Part shown: positions 25,332 through 33,562 of the stretch, one piece after another
How positions within the stretch are numbered: position 1 is the stretch's first letter
How the letters are laid out: each line of letters opens with the position of its first letter
Assembly: GCA_016205965.1 (NCBI GenBank)
Contig: JACQSM010000069.1
Location: 1-55,876 of the forward strand
Source: Candidatus Uhrbacteria bacterium
GTDB lineage: Bacteria; Patescibacteriota; Patescibacteriia; SG8-24
Direction: 5' to 3'
Length of the DNA: 55,876 nt
The notes under the pieces: generated by a model
The model's input: the letters and a program-made list of their open reading frames with translations, nothing else
Databases searched by the model: none
What the model was told of the DNA's origin: nothing
Translations under genes and position numbers: made by a program

Positions 25332-25781
25332 ATGATCGACCTCAAGAAAGCGTTGCCCTTCGTCGTTGTCGCGGCCGTCGTTTTCGGCGCCGGCGGATTT
25401 TTCGGCGGCCAGGCGTATGCGAAGAGCAAGGCGCCCGGCCGCGCCGCGGCCGGCGAGTTTCGAGCGGCCGGCCAAGGCGGCAGGGGAGCCCAGGGCCCGG
25501 TCGGCGCCAGCGGAGCGCGCCGCGGAGGTCTGACCGGCCCGGGCGGCTTCGTCATCGGTGAAATTCTTAAAAAAGACGACGCGAGCGTAACCGTTACGCT
25601 GCCCGACGGCGGTTCCAAGATAATTTTCTTGTCGGAAAAGACCCAGGTGCAGAAGACAACCGAAGCCGCCCTCGCCGACCTCGCGGTCGGTACCCGCGTT
25701 CGCGTCACCGGATCACAAAACGACGACGGCAGCGTCAGCGCCCAAACCGTCCAGATCGTCCCGGCCGGCATGGTACGATGA
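25332..25781 (+). CDS. Exported DUF5666-like protein of the MacAB cluster
   Basis: A 149-residue protein with an N-terminal membrane helix (residues 7-27), a Gly/Ala/Arg-rich linker (residues 32-72), and a beta-rich domain with FVIGEILKKDDASVTVTL, KIIFLSEKTQVQKTT and LAVGTRVRVTGSQ. This repeats the architecture of the protein at 21117 at the other end of the exporter genes, so the pair bracket the MacAB genes. It lies 18 bp after the permease stop and 4 bp before marC. Function unknown; an accessory or cargo role is inference. Confidence 0.7.
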   Translation: MIDLKKALPFVVVAAVVFGAGGFFGGQAYAKSKAPGRAAAGEFRAAGQGGRGAQGPVGASGARRGGLTGPGGFVIGEILKKDDASVTVTLPDGGSKIIFLSEKTQVQKTTEAALADLAVGTRVRVTGSQNDDGSVSAQTVQIVPAGMVR

Positions 25782-25785
25782 ATTC

Positions 25786-26370
25786 ATGCCCTTCTTGGAC
25801 GGTTTTCTCAAAGCCTTTTTTGCGGTTTTCGGCGTCATGGATCCGGTCGGCAACGTACCGCCGTTTTTGTCGCTGACCGGCAAACTCGATTCCAAGGCGC
25901 GCCGCCGGCTCGGCGATAAGGCGGTGGTGCGGGCGGCAGTCATCCTGACCGTCTTCGTTTTCCTCGGCAACGGCATCCTCGATGCCTTCCATATCTCGAT
26001 CGAGAGCTTCCGGATCGCCGGCGGCATAATTCTGGTGCTGCTCGGCCTTGAAATCATCTTCGGCTTCAGCCTGCGCGGCGAATCCGTCGAGGCTCACGAC
26101 GACGTCAGCGTCGTGCCGCTGGCCACGCCGCTGATCGCCGGTCCGGGCACCATCACCTCGGCCGTGATTCTGGCCAAGCAATACGGCTATGCCGTGACCC
26201 TGGCCGGCATCGCCGCCAACCTCGCGCTCTCGATGATTCTGTTTCGCAAGGCCGATACGATTCTGCGATTGCTCGGTACCAAGGGGACGCTGATGTTCGC
26301 CAAGGTGATGGGATTGATTTTGGTCGCCATCGGCGTCGAGTTTATTCGAAGCGGTTTAGGGTCGGTATGA
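25786..26370 (+). CDS. MarC family integral membrane protein
   Basis: A 194-residue protein of the MarC/UPF0056 family with six predicted helices. Recognisable features are the N-terminal FFAVFGVMDPVGNVPPF, IAGGIILVLLGLEI and PLATPLIAGPGTITSAVIL. The biochemical role of the family is unsettled; early links to multiple antibiotic resistance were not upheld. It starts 4 bp after the DUF5666-like gene. Its stop codon overlaps the promoter of the zinc-ribbon gene. Confidence 0.92.
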   Translation: MPFLDGFLKAFFAVFGVMDPVGNVPPFLSLTGKLDSKARRRLGDKAVVRAAVILTVFVFLGNGILDAFHISIESFRIAGGIILVLLGLEIIFGFSLRGESVEAHDDVSVVPLATPLIAGPGTITSAVILAKQYGYAVTLAGIAANLALSMILFRKADTILRLLGTKGTLMFAKVMGLILVAIGVEFIRSGLGSV

Positions 26371-26376
26371 TATACT
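26368..26376 (+). promoter_or_regulatory. Extended -10 promoter of the zinc-ribbon/VKOR/CcdA group
   Basis: TGATATACT overlaps the marC stop codon and lies 21 nt before ATG 26398. It is a strong extended -10 box; no clear -35 is visible. Confidence 0.6.
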
Positions 26377-26397
26377 GACGTTTGTAATTTCACTCCT

Positions 26398-26565
26398 ATG
26401 GCCGAAGAGCAGCTGTTCAAATGCCATCGTTGCGGCAAAGAAAAGACCAAGGACCAGGGCTATCTCAAGCTCGGCGAGCTCCTTTTTTGTTGCAAGGAAT
26501 GCTGTACTAAGGAAGAAGAGAAGAAAGACGGGGATAAAGCACCCAATGTGTGCGAGTTTTGCTAA
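26398..26565 (+). CDS. 55-residue zinc-ribbon-like protein
   Basis: A very short protein (55 residues) with nine cysteines: CHRCG at residues 9-13, CCKECC near 31-36 and CEFC at the C-terminus, separated by Lys/Glu-rich segments. The CxxC pairs suggest binding of one or two zinc ions. It follows the TATACT promoter and is placed just before the VKOR gene (11 bp), whose domain forms disulfides. Codon use matches the neighbours and the frame is closed by TAA. Small Cys-rich proteins of this type are common in CPR genomes, but the function is unknown. Confidence 0.7.
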   Translation: MAEEQLFKCHRCGKEKTKDQGYLKLGELLFCCKECCTKEEEKKDGDKAPNVCEFC

Positions 26566-26576
26566 CCGATCGGACG

Positions 26577-27371
26577 ATGCCCAACGCCATCGCCATTCTC
26601 GCCGGCCTCGGCGCCGTCCTCATGGCCTATCTGACGCAGCTCAATGTCGGCGGCGTCTCTTTGGTGGCCTGTGATTTCGGCAAGGAAATATCCTGCAGCG
26701 CCGTCGGTCAGAGCGATTTCGCGACCCTGGCCGGCGTTCCGGTATCCATTCTCGGCCTAGCCTACTTTTTGACCGTCATGGTCCTGGTTCTGCGCAAGCG
26801 CCAGGCGCACCGTTTTGGCATCATCGCCTCCTTCACGGTTTTCTCCCTGGTTTTTTCGGCCTACCTCTTGATGATCGAAATCGCGATCATCGGCGCCATC
26901 TGCATCTTTTGCGAAACTTCGAAGCTGCTCATGGTCGCGATCCTGGCCCTGGCTCTGATTGCGGCCAAGAAGGGCGGCGAAAAAATCCGGCACCAATGGA
27001 TTATCGGCGCCGCCGCCGTCGGACTTGTGTTCAGCCTCGCCGCCTACGGGTTGCAGCGCGAACCCGCACCGACGCGCGACTATTCCATCCTGGCGCAATG
27101 TCTGACCGGCCAAGGCGCCTCGATGTACGGCTCGTATATCTGCCCGGCTTGCGCCAAGCAGAAGCGACTCTTCGGCGCTGCTTTCAATTTCATTGACGAG
27201 GTCGAATGTCATCCGCGCGGTCCGGAGCCGCAGGTTGAACGCTGCGTCGCCAAGCGCATCGCCAAGACCCCGACCTGGATCCAGGAACGCGGCGGCGTCG
27301 AAGCGCGGCGCATCGAAGGGGTGTGGACGCCGGAAGAACTGGCGGAAATGTTCGGCTGCCCGGCTGAATAA
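26577..27371 (+). CDS. VKOR domain fused to a thioredoxin-like domain
   Basis: A 264-residue membrane protein that makes disulfide bonds in exported proteins. The VKOR part (about residues 1-130, four helices) has the loop cysteines CDFGKEISCS and the quinone-proximal redox pair CIFC. After a fifth helix (about residues 140-158), a thioredoxin-like domain carries SYICPACAKQK, where CPAC is the active site, and a cis-Pro TPTW. Such VKOR-Trx fusions replace DsbB plus DsbA in many bacteria. Start ATG 26577 is chosen; GTG 26550 would overlap the zinc-ribbon gene. Electrons would pass to quinone. The CcdA-like gene follows 5 bp later. Confidence 0.93.
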   Translation: MPNAIAILAGLGAVLMAYLTQLNVGGVSLVACDFGKEISCSAVGQSDFATLAGVPVSILGLAYFLTVMVLVLRKRQAHRFGIIASFTVFSLVFSAYLLMIEIAIIGAICIFCETSKLLMVAILALALIAAKKGGEKIRHQWIIGAAAVGLVFSLAAYGLQREPAPTRDYSILAQCLTGQGASMYGSYICPACAKQKRLFGAAFNFIDEVECHPRGPEPQVERCVAKRIAKTPTWIQERGGVEARRIEGVWTPEELAEMFGCPAE

Positions 27372-27376
27372 AAAAT

Positions 27377-28093
27377 ATGTTCGAGGATCAGCTGACCATT
27401 CCGATCATCGTCGCTGCGGCCGCGCTCGACAGCATCAATCCGTGCGTTTTCGGCGTGCTGATATTCCTGCTGACTTTCCTGATGGCCGTCTTCAAGAGTC
27501 CGCGCCGCATGCTTTTGGGCGGTTTGGTTTACGCCAGCGCCGTCTATATAACGTACTTCCTGCTCGGCCTGGGCATTCTTTACCTTACGGTCGGCGTCGG
27601 CCTGGCCCGCTTCGTCTATTGGACCGCCGCCATCATCGCCATCCTCGCCGGCCTGCTCGAAATCAAAGATTACTTTTGGTACGGCCGTTGGTTCACGCTC
27701 GAAATGATTCCGGGCGCGTCCGTTCGCATCAAGCGGTATACGGAGATGATCCGCTCGCTCGACCGGCGAAGCCCATGGTTGAGCTATGCCATGGCAGCTT
27801 TTCTCGGGTTCTTCGTGCCCATGGTCGAGCTGCCCTGTACCGGCGCTCCGTATTTCGCCATTCTGGCCCTGATCGCCAGGGGCGCCTACGACAAGGCGGT
27901 GCCGTATCTTCTTCTCTATAATTTCGTCTTCGTGGTGCCGTTGTTTTTCATCATCGGCCTCGTCTACGTCGGCAAGTCAGGCGAATCACTCGAGGCCTGG
28001 CGTAAAGATCATCGCCGCCTGATGCGGCTGCTGACCGGGATATTCCTGATCGTTCTCGGCGGCTACATGATTTCCGTCATTTCGGCGGTCTGA
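27377..28093 (+). CDS. CcdA/DsbD-type thiol-disulfide membrane protein
   Basis: A 238-residue protein with six predicted helices and two half-repeats marked by the Pro-Cys motifs DSINPCVFG and VELPCTGAPY, the hallmark of CcdA/DsbD transmembrane domains that carry reducing equivalents from cytoplasmic thioredoxin outward. It lies 5 bp after the VKOR-thioredoxin gene, so oxidising and reducing sides of extracytoplasmic thiol chemistry are encoded together. No cytochrome c maturation genes are nearby. Confidence 0.88.
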   Translation: MFEDQLTIPIIVAAAALDSINPCVFGVLIFLLTFLMAVFKSPRRMLLGGLVYASAVYITYFLLGLGILYLTVGVGLARFVYWTAAIIAILAGLLEIKDYFWYGRWFTLEMIPGASVRIKRYTEMIRSLDRRSPWLSYAMAAFLGFFVPMVELPCTGAPYFAILALIARGAYDKAVPYLLLYNFVFVVPLFFIIGLVYVGKSGESLEAWRKDHRRLMRLLTGIFLIVLGGYMISVISAV

Positions 28094-28108
28094 CGGAAAT
28101 CGCCGACT

Positions 28109-29056
28109 ATGTCCGTACTCAATAGCATTATCATCCTCGGCCTGCTGTTTTACGGCTTGAGCCGGTCGGCCGATATCGTCGTGGTACGGGTCCGCGGTCT
28201 CGGCGAGCGGCTCGGATTTTCTCCCATGCTCCTGGGCGTGCCTCTGGGCATCCTCACGAGCATGCCGGAGATCGCCATCGCCATCAACGCGGCCAAGGAG
28301 AACATCATCGGCGTCTCTCTCGGCAATCTGCTCGGCGGCATCCCCGTGCTCATGGGTTTCATTCTGGGGGCCAGCGCCATCGCCAATCGCCGGATCAGCA
28401 CTTCCGACGGCCGCGCCGAGGCGCCGTACCTGGCGGCCTATCTCTTTCTGCCGGTGCTGCTCGGCCTAGACGGCGTCATCGGCGCCATCGACGGACTCCT
28501 GTTGATCGCCCTATACCTGGTCTATCTCGGTTGGCTCTACGTTCGCAACGGCTCCGCGCACGCCCAGCATCGGACGGTCCTGCAGCGTGGCCGGGCCAAG
28601 CGCCAGATGCTGATCGCAATCGCCTCGGTCATCGCCGTCGTCCTCTTCTCGAACATGATCGTCGACGTGACCCGCAACCTGCTGCGCGACTTGGCCGTGC
28701 CGGCGTTTTTCGTCGGCTTGTTGCTGTTCTCGGTCGGCACCAATCTGCCCGAGATTTCGGTCGCCTTCCGATCCTGGCGGCGCGGTACCGCCGAACTTTC
28801 GCTCGGTCATCTTTTCGGTTCGACAGCCGCCAATCCTTTGATCATCGGCATCATCGGATTTCTGCGGCCGAGCCCGATGCCGACCGGTCCGGCCTACTTC
28901 GCGTTCACCATTCTGCTGGCCGGCTTGCTCGCGACCATGGTCGTCTTCGTCAGGTCCGGACGGCGTCTGACCGCCCGCGAGGGAGTCTTTCTGCTGGCCT
29001 GGTTCGCCGCCATCGGCGTCAGCCAGGTGATGCTGCTGCCGCTCGACATGGAGTAA
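28109..29056 (+). CDS. Sodium/calcium exchanger family antiporter
   Basis: A 315-residue membrane protein with about ten helices and two alpha-repeats: GILTSMPEIAIAINAAKEN..GNLLGG near residue 50 and SVGTNLPEISVAFRSWRR..LGHLFGS near residue 210. Both carry the conserved acidic residue in the SxPE/NLPE motifs, which bind cations in the CaCA superfamily (YrbG/NCX). It would exchange Ca2+ for Na+ or H+. It starts 15 bp after the CcdA-like gene and probably shares its transcript. Confidence 0.92.
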   Translation: MSVLNSIIILGLLFYGLSRSADIVVVRVRGLGERLGFSPMLLGVPLGILTSMPEIAIAINAAKENIIGVSLGNLLGGIPVLMGFILGASAIANRRISTSDGRAEAPYLAAYLFLPVLLGLDGVIGAIDGLLLIALYLVYLGWLYVRNGSAHAQHRTVLQRGRAKRQMLIAIASVIAVVLFSNMIVDVTRNLLRDLAVPAFFVGLLLFSVGTNLPEISVAFRSWRRGTAELSLGHLFGSTAANPLIIGIIGFLRPSPMPTGPAYFAFTILLAGLLATMVVFVRSGRRLTAREGVFLLAWFAAIGVSQVMLLPLDME

Positions 29057-29076
29057 TCCGGTGGTATCATGCAGCC

Positions 29077-30387
29077 ATGAAGAAGCGCTTCTCCCTAGGC
29101 ATCGCCGCGGTCGTTCTCATCGGCGCTCTCGGCACCGTTGTTTTTAGCTGGTTGCAGCAAAAAAAAGCGGATCAATCCGAACGGCAATTCCTGCCGCTGC
29201 CGGTCGCCGAAGTGCCGGTGATCGAGCCCCCGGCCGAGTCGCCGGCCGACGTTCCGGCCGAACCTCCCCAGACGGCGACGGAGCGCGTCGTCGAGGAAAC
29301 GCCGACCTATTTTCCGCCGCCGAGCGTCGATCTGACCGGCGGCAAGATCGGCAATCAGCGCGTGCCGGGCACCGATGCCATCGGCGACGTCTATCAGGTG
29401 TACTTCCACAATCCGACGCAGTCGCTCTACATGGCCGTGATCGAGCCTGACGATATGCGTTCCATCTGGCGCTTGCCGGAGAACGGCAAGCCGGTGCGCG
29501 TCTTCGCCGCCAATCAGCAGCGCGGCGAAATCCGGATCATGGGCGACGGCAAGGGCGTCATGTACGTGCAGTTCAACAACCCGTCGCGGATGTATCGTAC
29601 CGGCGACGCCTTCAAGACCTGGCATCTGGTCAGGGAGGGCGCCGACATGTTCTGGCAGATCGCCGACGACGGCAAGGGCAACGTTTACGGCACGCTGCAC
29701 AGTTTCAATCAGCCGATACTCTACCGCAGTCCCGATGACGGCTTCAGCTGGGAGCCATGGATCGATTTTCAGAAAATTTTTCCCGAATACGCCGTCCAAT
29801 ACGCTCCCGACGATCAGCGATTCAAACTCCGCCATCTCCACGGCGTGCTCTATAACGACAAGAACGACCAGTTGATCGTAGGCACCGGAGACATCGCCCG
29901 ATTTACCTTCGCGTCGTCCGACGGCGGCAACAGCTGGCGCAAGGTCTGGGACGAAGGCTTTACCGCGGCGACCGCCATGTCCGGCGGCAACCGTTATCTT
30001 CTGTGTCCGGATCGGCTCCGGGCCGCCGGCATCGCCATTTACGACCTTTGGGCTGACACTACGACCGACGTGTTCCGTCCGGCCAAGTACAATTTCGCCG
30101 GCTACTGCTACAGCATCATCAACGACAACGGCATCTACTATGCCGCCTTCCATACCGAGGCCAACGAGACCGTATCGGTGGTGCCGAAGTCGGGCATCGT
30201 CGTCTCGCCCGACGGCGTCAATTGGTATCCATTCCTGGAGTGGGAGCCGACCACCAATCATGCTCGGACCAACATCTGGCTGGCCTCGGCTCCGGCCCGC
30301 ATCTACGCTTCCTTGAATGCCGCGCTGTACGCCTTCAAGCCGCTCGACCGCGATTGGTTCGAGGACAAGACGCCGTTCGCCAAATGA
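29077..30387 (+). CDS. Membrane-anchored beta-propeller-like protein
   Basis: A 436-residue protein with one N-terminal helix (residues 5-25), a Pro/Ala/Glu-rich stalk (about 30-75) and a C-terminal domain of repeating beta segments with BNR-like or sialidase-type turns (YRSPDDGFSWEPW, SSDGGNSWRKVW, VVSPDGVNWYPF). These S-x-D-x-G-x-x-W boxes indicate a propeller fold, but no catalytic residues were recognised. The frame is open far upstream; ATG 29077 is chosen because it begins the anchor and lies 6 nt after the -10 box TATCAT (29065-29070). Function unknown; probably extracellular recognition. Confidence 0.75.
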   Translation: MKKRFSLGIAAVVLIGALGTVVFSWLQQKKADQSERQFLPLPVAEVPVIEPPAESPADVPAEPPQTATERVVEETPTYFPPPSVDLTGGKIGNQRVPGTDAIGDVYQVYFHNPTQSLYMAVIEPDDMRSIWRLPENGKPVRVFAANQQRGEIRIMGDGKGVMYVQFNNPSRMYRTGDAFKTWHLVREGADMFWQIADDGKGNVYGTLHSFNQPILYRSPDDGFSWEPWIDFQKIFPEYAVQYAPDDQRFKLRHLHGVLYNDKNDQLIVGTGDIARFTFASSDGGNSWRKVWDEGFTAATAMSGGNRYLLCPDRLRAAGIAIYDLWADTTTDVFRPAKYNFAGYCYSIINDNGIYYAAFHTEANETVSVVPKSGIVVSPDGVNWYPFLEWEPTTNHARTNIWLASAPARIYASLNAALYAFKPLDRDWFEDKTPFAK

Positions 30388-30420
30388 TCGGCGCTATGAT
30401 CGCGCCGTGCCGTCTAGTTT

Positions 30421-31218
30421 ATGAAAATATCCAAACATTCTTTGCTGCTCATCGGTCTCGGCGCAGTCATCATCGGCGCCTTGGCGCTTTCGGATCGCCG
30501 TTCCGCCGCGCCGCCCGCGGCCACGAACGCCTCGGCCCTCAAGAATGCCGAAGCGGTCGCGGTGCGCGGTGAAAACGTCGCCTATTTCGGCGATCGTAAA
30601 GGGTATTTCGTCGGGCCTGACGACGCCAAGGCCTACCCCGGCGTGGTCATGATCCACGAATGGTGGGGGTTGAATGACAACATCAGGGCCATGGCGCGCG
30701 AACTCGCCGGCCGAGGCTACCTGGTGTTGGCCGTCGATCTGTACGGCAAGGTGGCGGCAGACCAGGCCGAAGCCAGGGCCGCCGTCGGCGCGCTCGACCA
30801 GAAAGACGCCATCGACAACATGCGCGCCGCCATGGAATTTTTGCGGCGGCAAGGAGCGACCAAGATGGCTTCGCTCGGCTGGTGTTTCGGCGGCGGCCAG
30901 TCGCTGCAACTCGCTCTCAATGAGCGTCTCGATGCCACCGTCATCTACTACGGCAACCTGGTTACCGACGAAAAGGCGCTGGCGAACATCACCTGGCCGG
31001 TGCTGGGGGTCTTCGGCGACCAGGATCAGGCGATTCCGGTCAGCGGCGTCCGGACCTTCGAGGCTTCGCTCAAGAAACTCGGCGTTCCCGGGGAGATCCA
31101 TGTGTATCCCGGCGTCGGCCACGCCTTCGCCAATCCTTCGGGTGCCAACTATGCACCCAAGGAAACGGCCGACGCCTGGGCCAAAACCCTCGATTTCCTG
31201 GCCCGCAACCTCCGTTAG
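30421..31218 (+). CDS. Dienelactone hydrolase family protein, membrane-anchored
   Basis: A 265-residue alpha/beta hydrolase with an N-terminal helix (residues 5-24) that would place it outside the membrane. The DLH hallmarks are HEWWGLNDN near residue 79, the nucleophile elbow GWCFGGG with Cys as nucleophile, the acidic GDQDQAIP and the catalytic His in GVGHAF. Family members hydrolyse dienelactones or other small esters; the real substrate is unknown. An extended -10-like GCTATGAT lies upstream of ATG 30421. Confidence 0.9.
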   Translation: MKISKHSLLLIGLGAVIIGALALSDRRSAAPPAATNASALKNAEAVAVRGENVAYFGDRKGYFVGPDDAKAYPGVVMIHEWWGLNDNIRAMARELAGRGYLVLAVDLYGKVAADQAEARAAVGALDQKDAIDNMRAAMEFLRRQGATKMASLGWCFGGGQSLQLALNERLDATVIYYGNLVTDEKALANITWPVLGVFGDQDQAIPVSGVRTFEASLKKLGVPGEIHVYPGVGHAFANPSGANYAPKETADAWAKTLDFLARNLR

Positions 31219-31250
31219 ATGCATGCGATAATCGGAACTGATGAGTTGGA

Positions 31251-31279
31251 TTGACGTTGATGTTTCCGAATGCTATGGT
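31251..31279 (+). promoter_or_regulatory. Promoter of the ADP-ribosylglycohydrolase gene
   Basis: TTGACG (31251-31256), a 17-bp spacer, then TATGGT (31274-31279) with TGC in front. This is a consensus-like sigma-70 promoter 32 nt before ATG 31312. Confidence 0.7.
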
Positions 31280-31311
31280 CGCACCTCGGCCCTTTCACCG
31301 AGGAGGATACG

Positions 31312-32232
31312 ATGAAAAATCCCGATCCGAAGCTGCTGGTCCGTATCGCCATCGCCGACGCCTACGCGGCGGCCGTTGAGTACGTCAAACTGCCGCGCGA
31401 CCGCGACACGCTCGACGAGTGCCTGCATTTCAAGCGCTACGTCAAGCATCCGACGCTCGATCATCGCGCCGGGTGCTACACCGACGACACCGAGATGTCG
31501 GCCGCCAACGTCCATGTACTCCTCGAGCATCCGGCGCCGTATATGCGGCTGATGTTCGCCGACGCCTATGTCCGCCAGTTCAGACACGGCGGCCGGCGCA
31601 AAGGATACTCGCGCCTGTTTCAGTCGTTTCTGGAGCTGACGCATGATGGCTGGCAGTTTTTGAAAGAGATCCGGCCGGACTCGGTCAAGAACGGCGCTGC
31701 CATGCGAGCCGTGCCCTTCGGCGTCCTGCCGACCATCGAAGAGGTGCTTGAAGCCGCCACTGTCCAGGCGAGCGTCACCCATGACACGCCCGAAGGACGC
31801 TTCAGCGCCCGGGCGATCGCCCTAATGAGCCACTTCTCGCTCTATGAAGTTCGGCCGCTCTACAACGCCGCTGCCTACTGCCTGACCTATCTGCCCAAAG
31901 AAGACCGCCGGTTCCAGCAGATCTTCATGGAGGATTGGCCCGGCGGGCCCGTCACCGGAACGCCGGCCGCTTCGGTCGCCATCACGACCGTGCATGCCGT
32001 CACTACTTTGGTTCGGCGCGAACCGTCGCTCATGGCCATGCTTGAGCGGACCATCCGCTGGGGCGGCGATACCGATTCGGTCGCTGCGATCGCCTGGGGC
32101 ATCGCCTCGCCGCGCTTTCAGGGCGAGGTTCTGCCCGACTTCATGGAGCGGCATCTTGAGCGGCGCGACTCCCGGACCGGAACGTCTTATCTGCTTGATC
32201 TCGGTACCCGCCTCATGGCCAAGTTTTCCTAG
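31312..32232 (+). CDS. ADP-ribosylglycohydrolase family protein
   Basis: A 306-residue protein with the two metal-binding motifs of the ARH/DraG fold: GCYTDDTEM near residue 56 and RWGGDTDSVAAIAWG near residue 250. Family members remove ADP-ribose from proteins or small molecules using Mg2+. The start has a strong Shine-Dalgarno GAGGAGG 5-6 nt upstream, unusual here, under its own promoter. No ADP-ribosyltransferase is visible in the window. A terminator follows directly. Confidence 0.9.
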   Translation: MKNPDPKLLVRIAIADAYAAAVEYVKLPRDRDTLDECLHFKRYVKHPTLDHRAGCYTDDTEMSAANVHVLLEHPAPYMRLMFADAYVRQFRHGGRRKGYSRLFQSFLELTHDGWQFLKEIRPDSVKNGAAMRAVPFGVLPTIEEVLEAATVQASVTHDTPEGRFSARAIALMSHFSLYEVRPLYNAAAYCLTYLPKEDRRFQQIFMEDWPGGPVTGTPAASVAITTVHAVTTLVRREPSLMAMLERTIRWGGDTDSVAAIAWGIASPRFQGEVLPDFMERHLERRDSRTGTSYLLDLGTRLMAKFS

Positions 32233-32256
32233 CCCCGCGGCCAGCGGGGTTCTTTT
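32230..32256 (+). terminator. Terminator after ADP-ribosylglycohydrolase
   Basis: Stem AGCCCCGC / GCGGGGTT with loop GGCCA overlaps the TAG stop and ends in TCTTTT. Confidence 0.8.
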
Positions 32257-32266
32257 CATTGGCACA

Positions 32267-32275
32267 TGCTATACT
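32267..32275 (+). promoter_or_regulatory. Extended -10 promoter of the pterin dehydratase gene
   Basis: TGCTATACT lies 42 nt before ATG 32318, just after the preceding terminator. Confidence 0.65.
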
Positions 32276-32317
32276 GGCGACGGAAAAATAACCCGATTTT
32301 TGGTAAAAGAAACGACT

Positions 32318-32647
32318 ATGGACCTCCCGCTTACCAAACAGAAATGCGTGCCCTGTGAAGGCGGCGTACCGCCGATTTCGCGCCCGAGAGCCGAGGAATT
32401 GCTGGCGCAAACACCCGGCTGGTCCCTCGATGCCGAGGCGAAGAAAATCAGCCGGAAGTTCAAGTTCAAGGATTTTGCCGCCGCCATGGTCTTCGTCAAC
32501 AAGGTCGGCGATATCGCCGAAGCCGAAGGGCATCACCCCGACTTCTCCATCCATTGGAACCGCGTCGATCTCGATATCTGGACGCATGCCATCGGCGGCC
32601 TGTTCATCAACGATTTTATTCTGGCGGCCAAGATCAACGAAATCTGA
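32318..32647 (+). CDS. 4a-hydroxytetrahydrobiopterin dehydratase (PCD/DCoH family)
   Basis: A 109-residue pterin-4a-carbinolamine dehydratase, dehydrating the 4a-hydroxy pterin produced by aromatic amino acid hydroxylases; in many bacteria the physiological substrate is unclear. The signature EGHHPDFSIHWNRVDLDIWTH is present in full (E-x3-HHP-x6-W). An N-terminal CVPC motif near residues 8-11 precedes the domain. A promoter and a leader of about 35 nt lie in front. Convergent with the PRPP synthetase gene, 22 bp away. Confidence 0.92.
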   Translation: MDLPLTKQKCVPCEGGVPPISRPRAEELLAQTPGWSLDAEAKKISRKFKFKDFAAAMVFVNKVGDIAEAEGHHPDFSIHWNRVDLDIWTHAIGGLFINDFILAAKINEI

Positions 32648-32669
32648 CCGGCGCCCCAAGCGCGGTTTT

Positions 32670-33560
32670 TTATGCCATCGCCTCGGCCAGCCGGGGGGCG
32701 GCGTCGACGACGGTGAAGCCGCGCAGGCGCTTGGCCTCGGACGAGATCGGCATGGTGTTTCCGACCACGACCGAGCTGAAACCGAGCTTGCGCAGCAGCG
32801 GCACCGCTCCTTTCGAAAAAATCGGATGCGTTATCGCCAGATGGAATTCTTTAAAACCTTCTTTTTTGAGCATGCGGACCGCCGCCTCGATCGTTCCGCC
32901 GGTGTCGAGCATGTCGTCGATGAGCACTGCAGTGGTTCCGGCCAGTTCGCCGGAGCGGCCACGGGCCGTCACGCCCTTGAAGCGCGTCCGTTCTTTTTCG
33001 ATCCAGGCGATCGGTACGCCGCCCAGGAGCGCCGTCAGCCCCTCGGCCCGGATCCTGCTGGCATGATCCGGCGCGACGACGGTGAACGGCGCCGGCCGGA
33101 GCTTGGGGCGCAGTACGGCGGCGAAATCGGGCAACATGCTCACGCTTTCGATCGGAATCGGCGAGGCCTCGAGCGCCAGCGTGCTGTGAATGTCGGCGGT
33201 GACGATGCGCTTGACGCCAACCGCGGCCAAGAGGGTCGGAATGGCGCCGGCGGAAAGCGGATCGCCGGCGAGCTGCTGGCGGTCTTGGCGCGAATAGGCG
33301 AAATAGGGGAGCGCCAGGGTGATCTCTTGGGCGCCGTTGCGGCGCAGCGTGTCGCACAGCAGCGCGGTCATCAGTAAGTTGTCGCCCGGCGGAAAGGATC
33401 GGCCGGCCACGCAGGCATGCGTCGACGACAGGCTGACGTGCACGAAATGTTCGCCGCTCGGGAATCGGCTCCATTCGGCCTGGCCGGGACGGCCCCGGGA
33501 CAGCATGGCGGCGAGATTTTTTTCGACTGGCAGCGGCTCGGGGAGAGTGAAGGCTTGCAT
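32670..33560 (-). CDS. prs: Ribose-phosphate pyrophosphokinase (PRPP synthetase)
   Basis: A 296-residue enzyme making PRPP from ribose 5-phosphate and ATP. Recognisable parts: FPSGEHFVHV (N-terminal strand), YFAYSRQDRQQ (the ATP-binding RQD loop), VTADIHS with the conserved Asp-x-His, VAPDHAS and the PRPP-binding VLIDDMLDTGGTI. The start ATG lies 2 bp after the stop of the phosphoribosyltransferase gene at 33563, so the two form an operon. The catalytic flexible loop is replaced by KERTRFKGVTARG (known class II/archaeal forms vary here). A longer open frame exists upstream but is antisense-like and rejected. Confidence 0.88.
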   Translation of the reverse strand: MQAFTLPEPLPVEKNLAAMLSRGRPGQAEWSRFPSGEHFVHVSLSSTHACVAGRSFPPGDNLLMTALLCDTLRRNGAQEITLALPYFAYSRQDRQQLAGDPLSAGAIPTLLAAVGVKRIVTADIHSTLALEASPIPIESVSMLPDFAAVLRPKLRPAPFTVVAPDHASRIRAEGLTALLGGVPIAWIEKERTRFKGVTARGRSGELAGTTAVLIDDMLDTGGTIEAAVRMLKKEGFKEFHLAITHPIFSKGAVPLLRKLGFSSVVVGNTMPISSEAKRLRGFTVVDAAPRLAEAMA

Positions 33561-33562
33561 AG

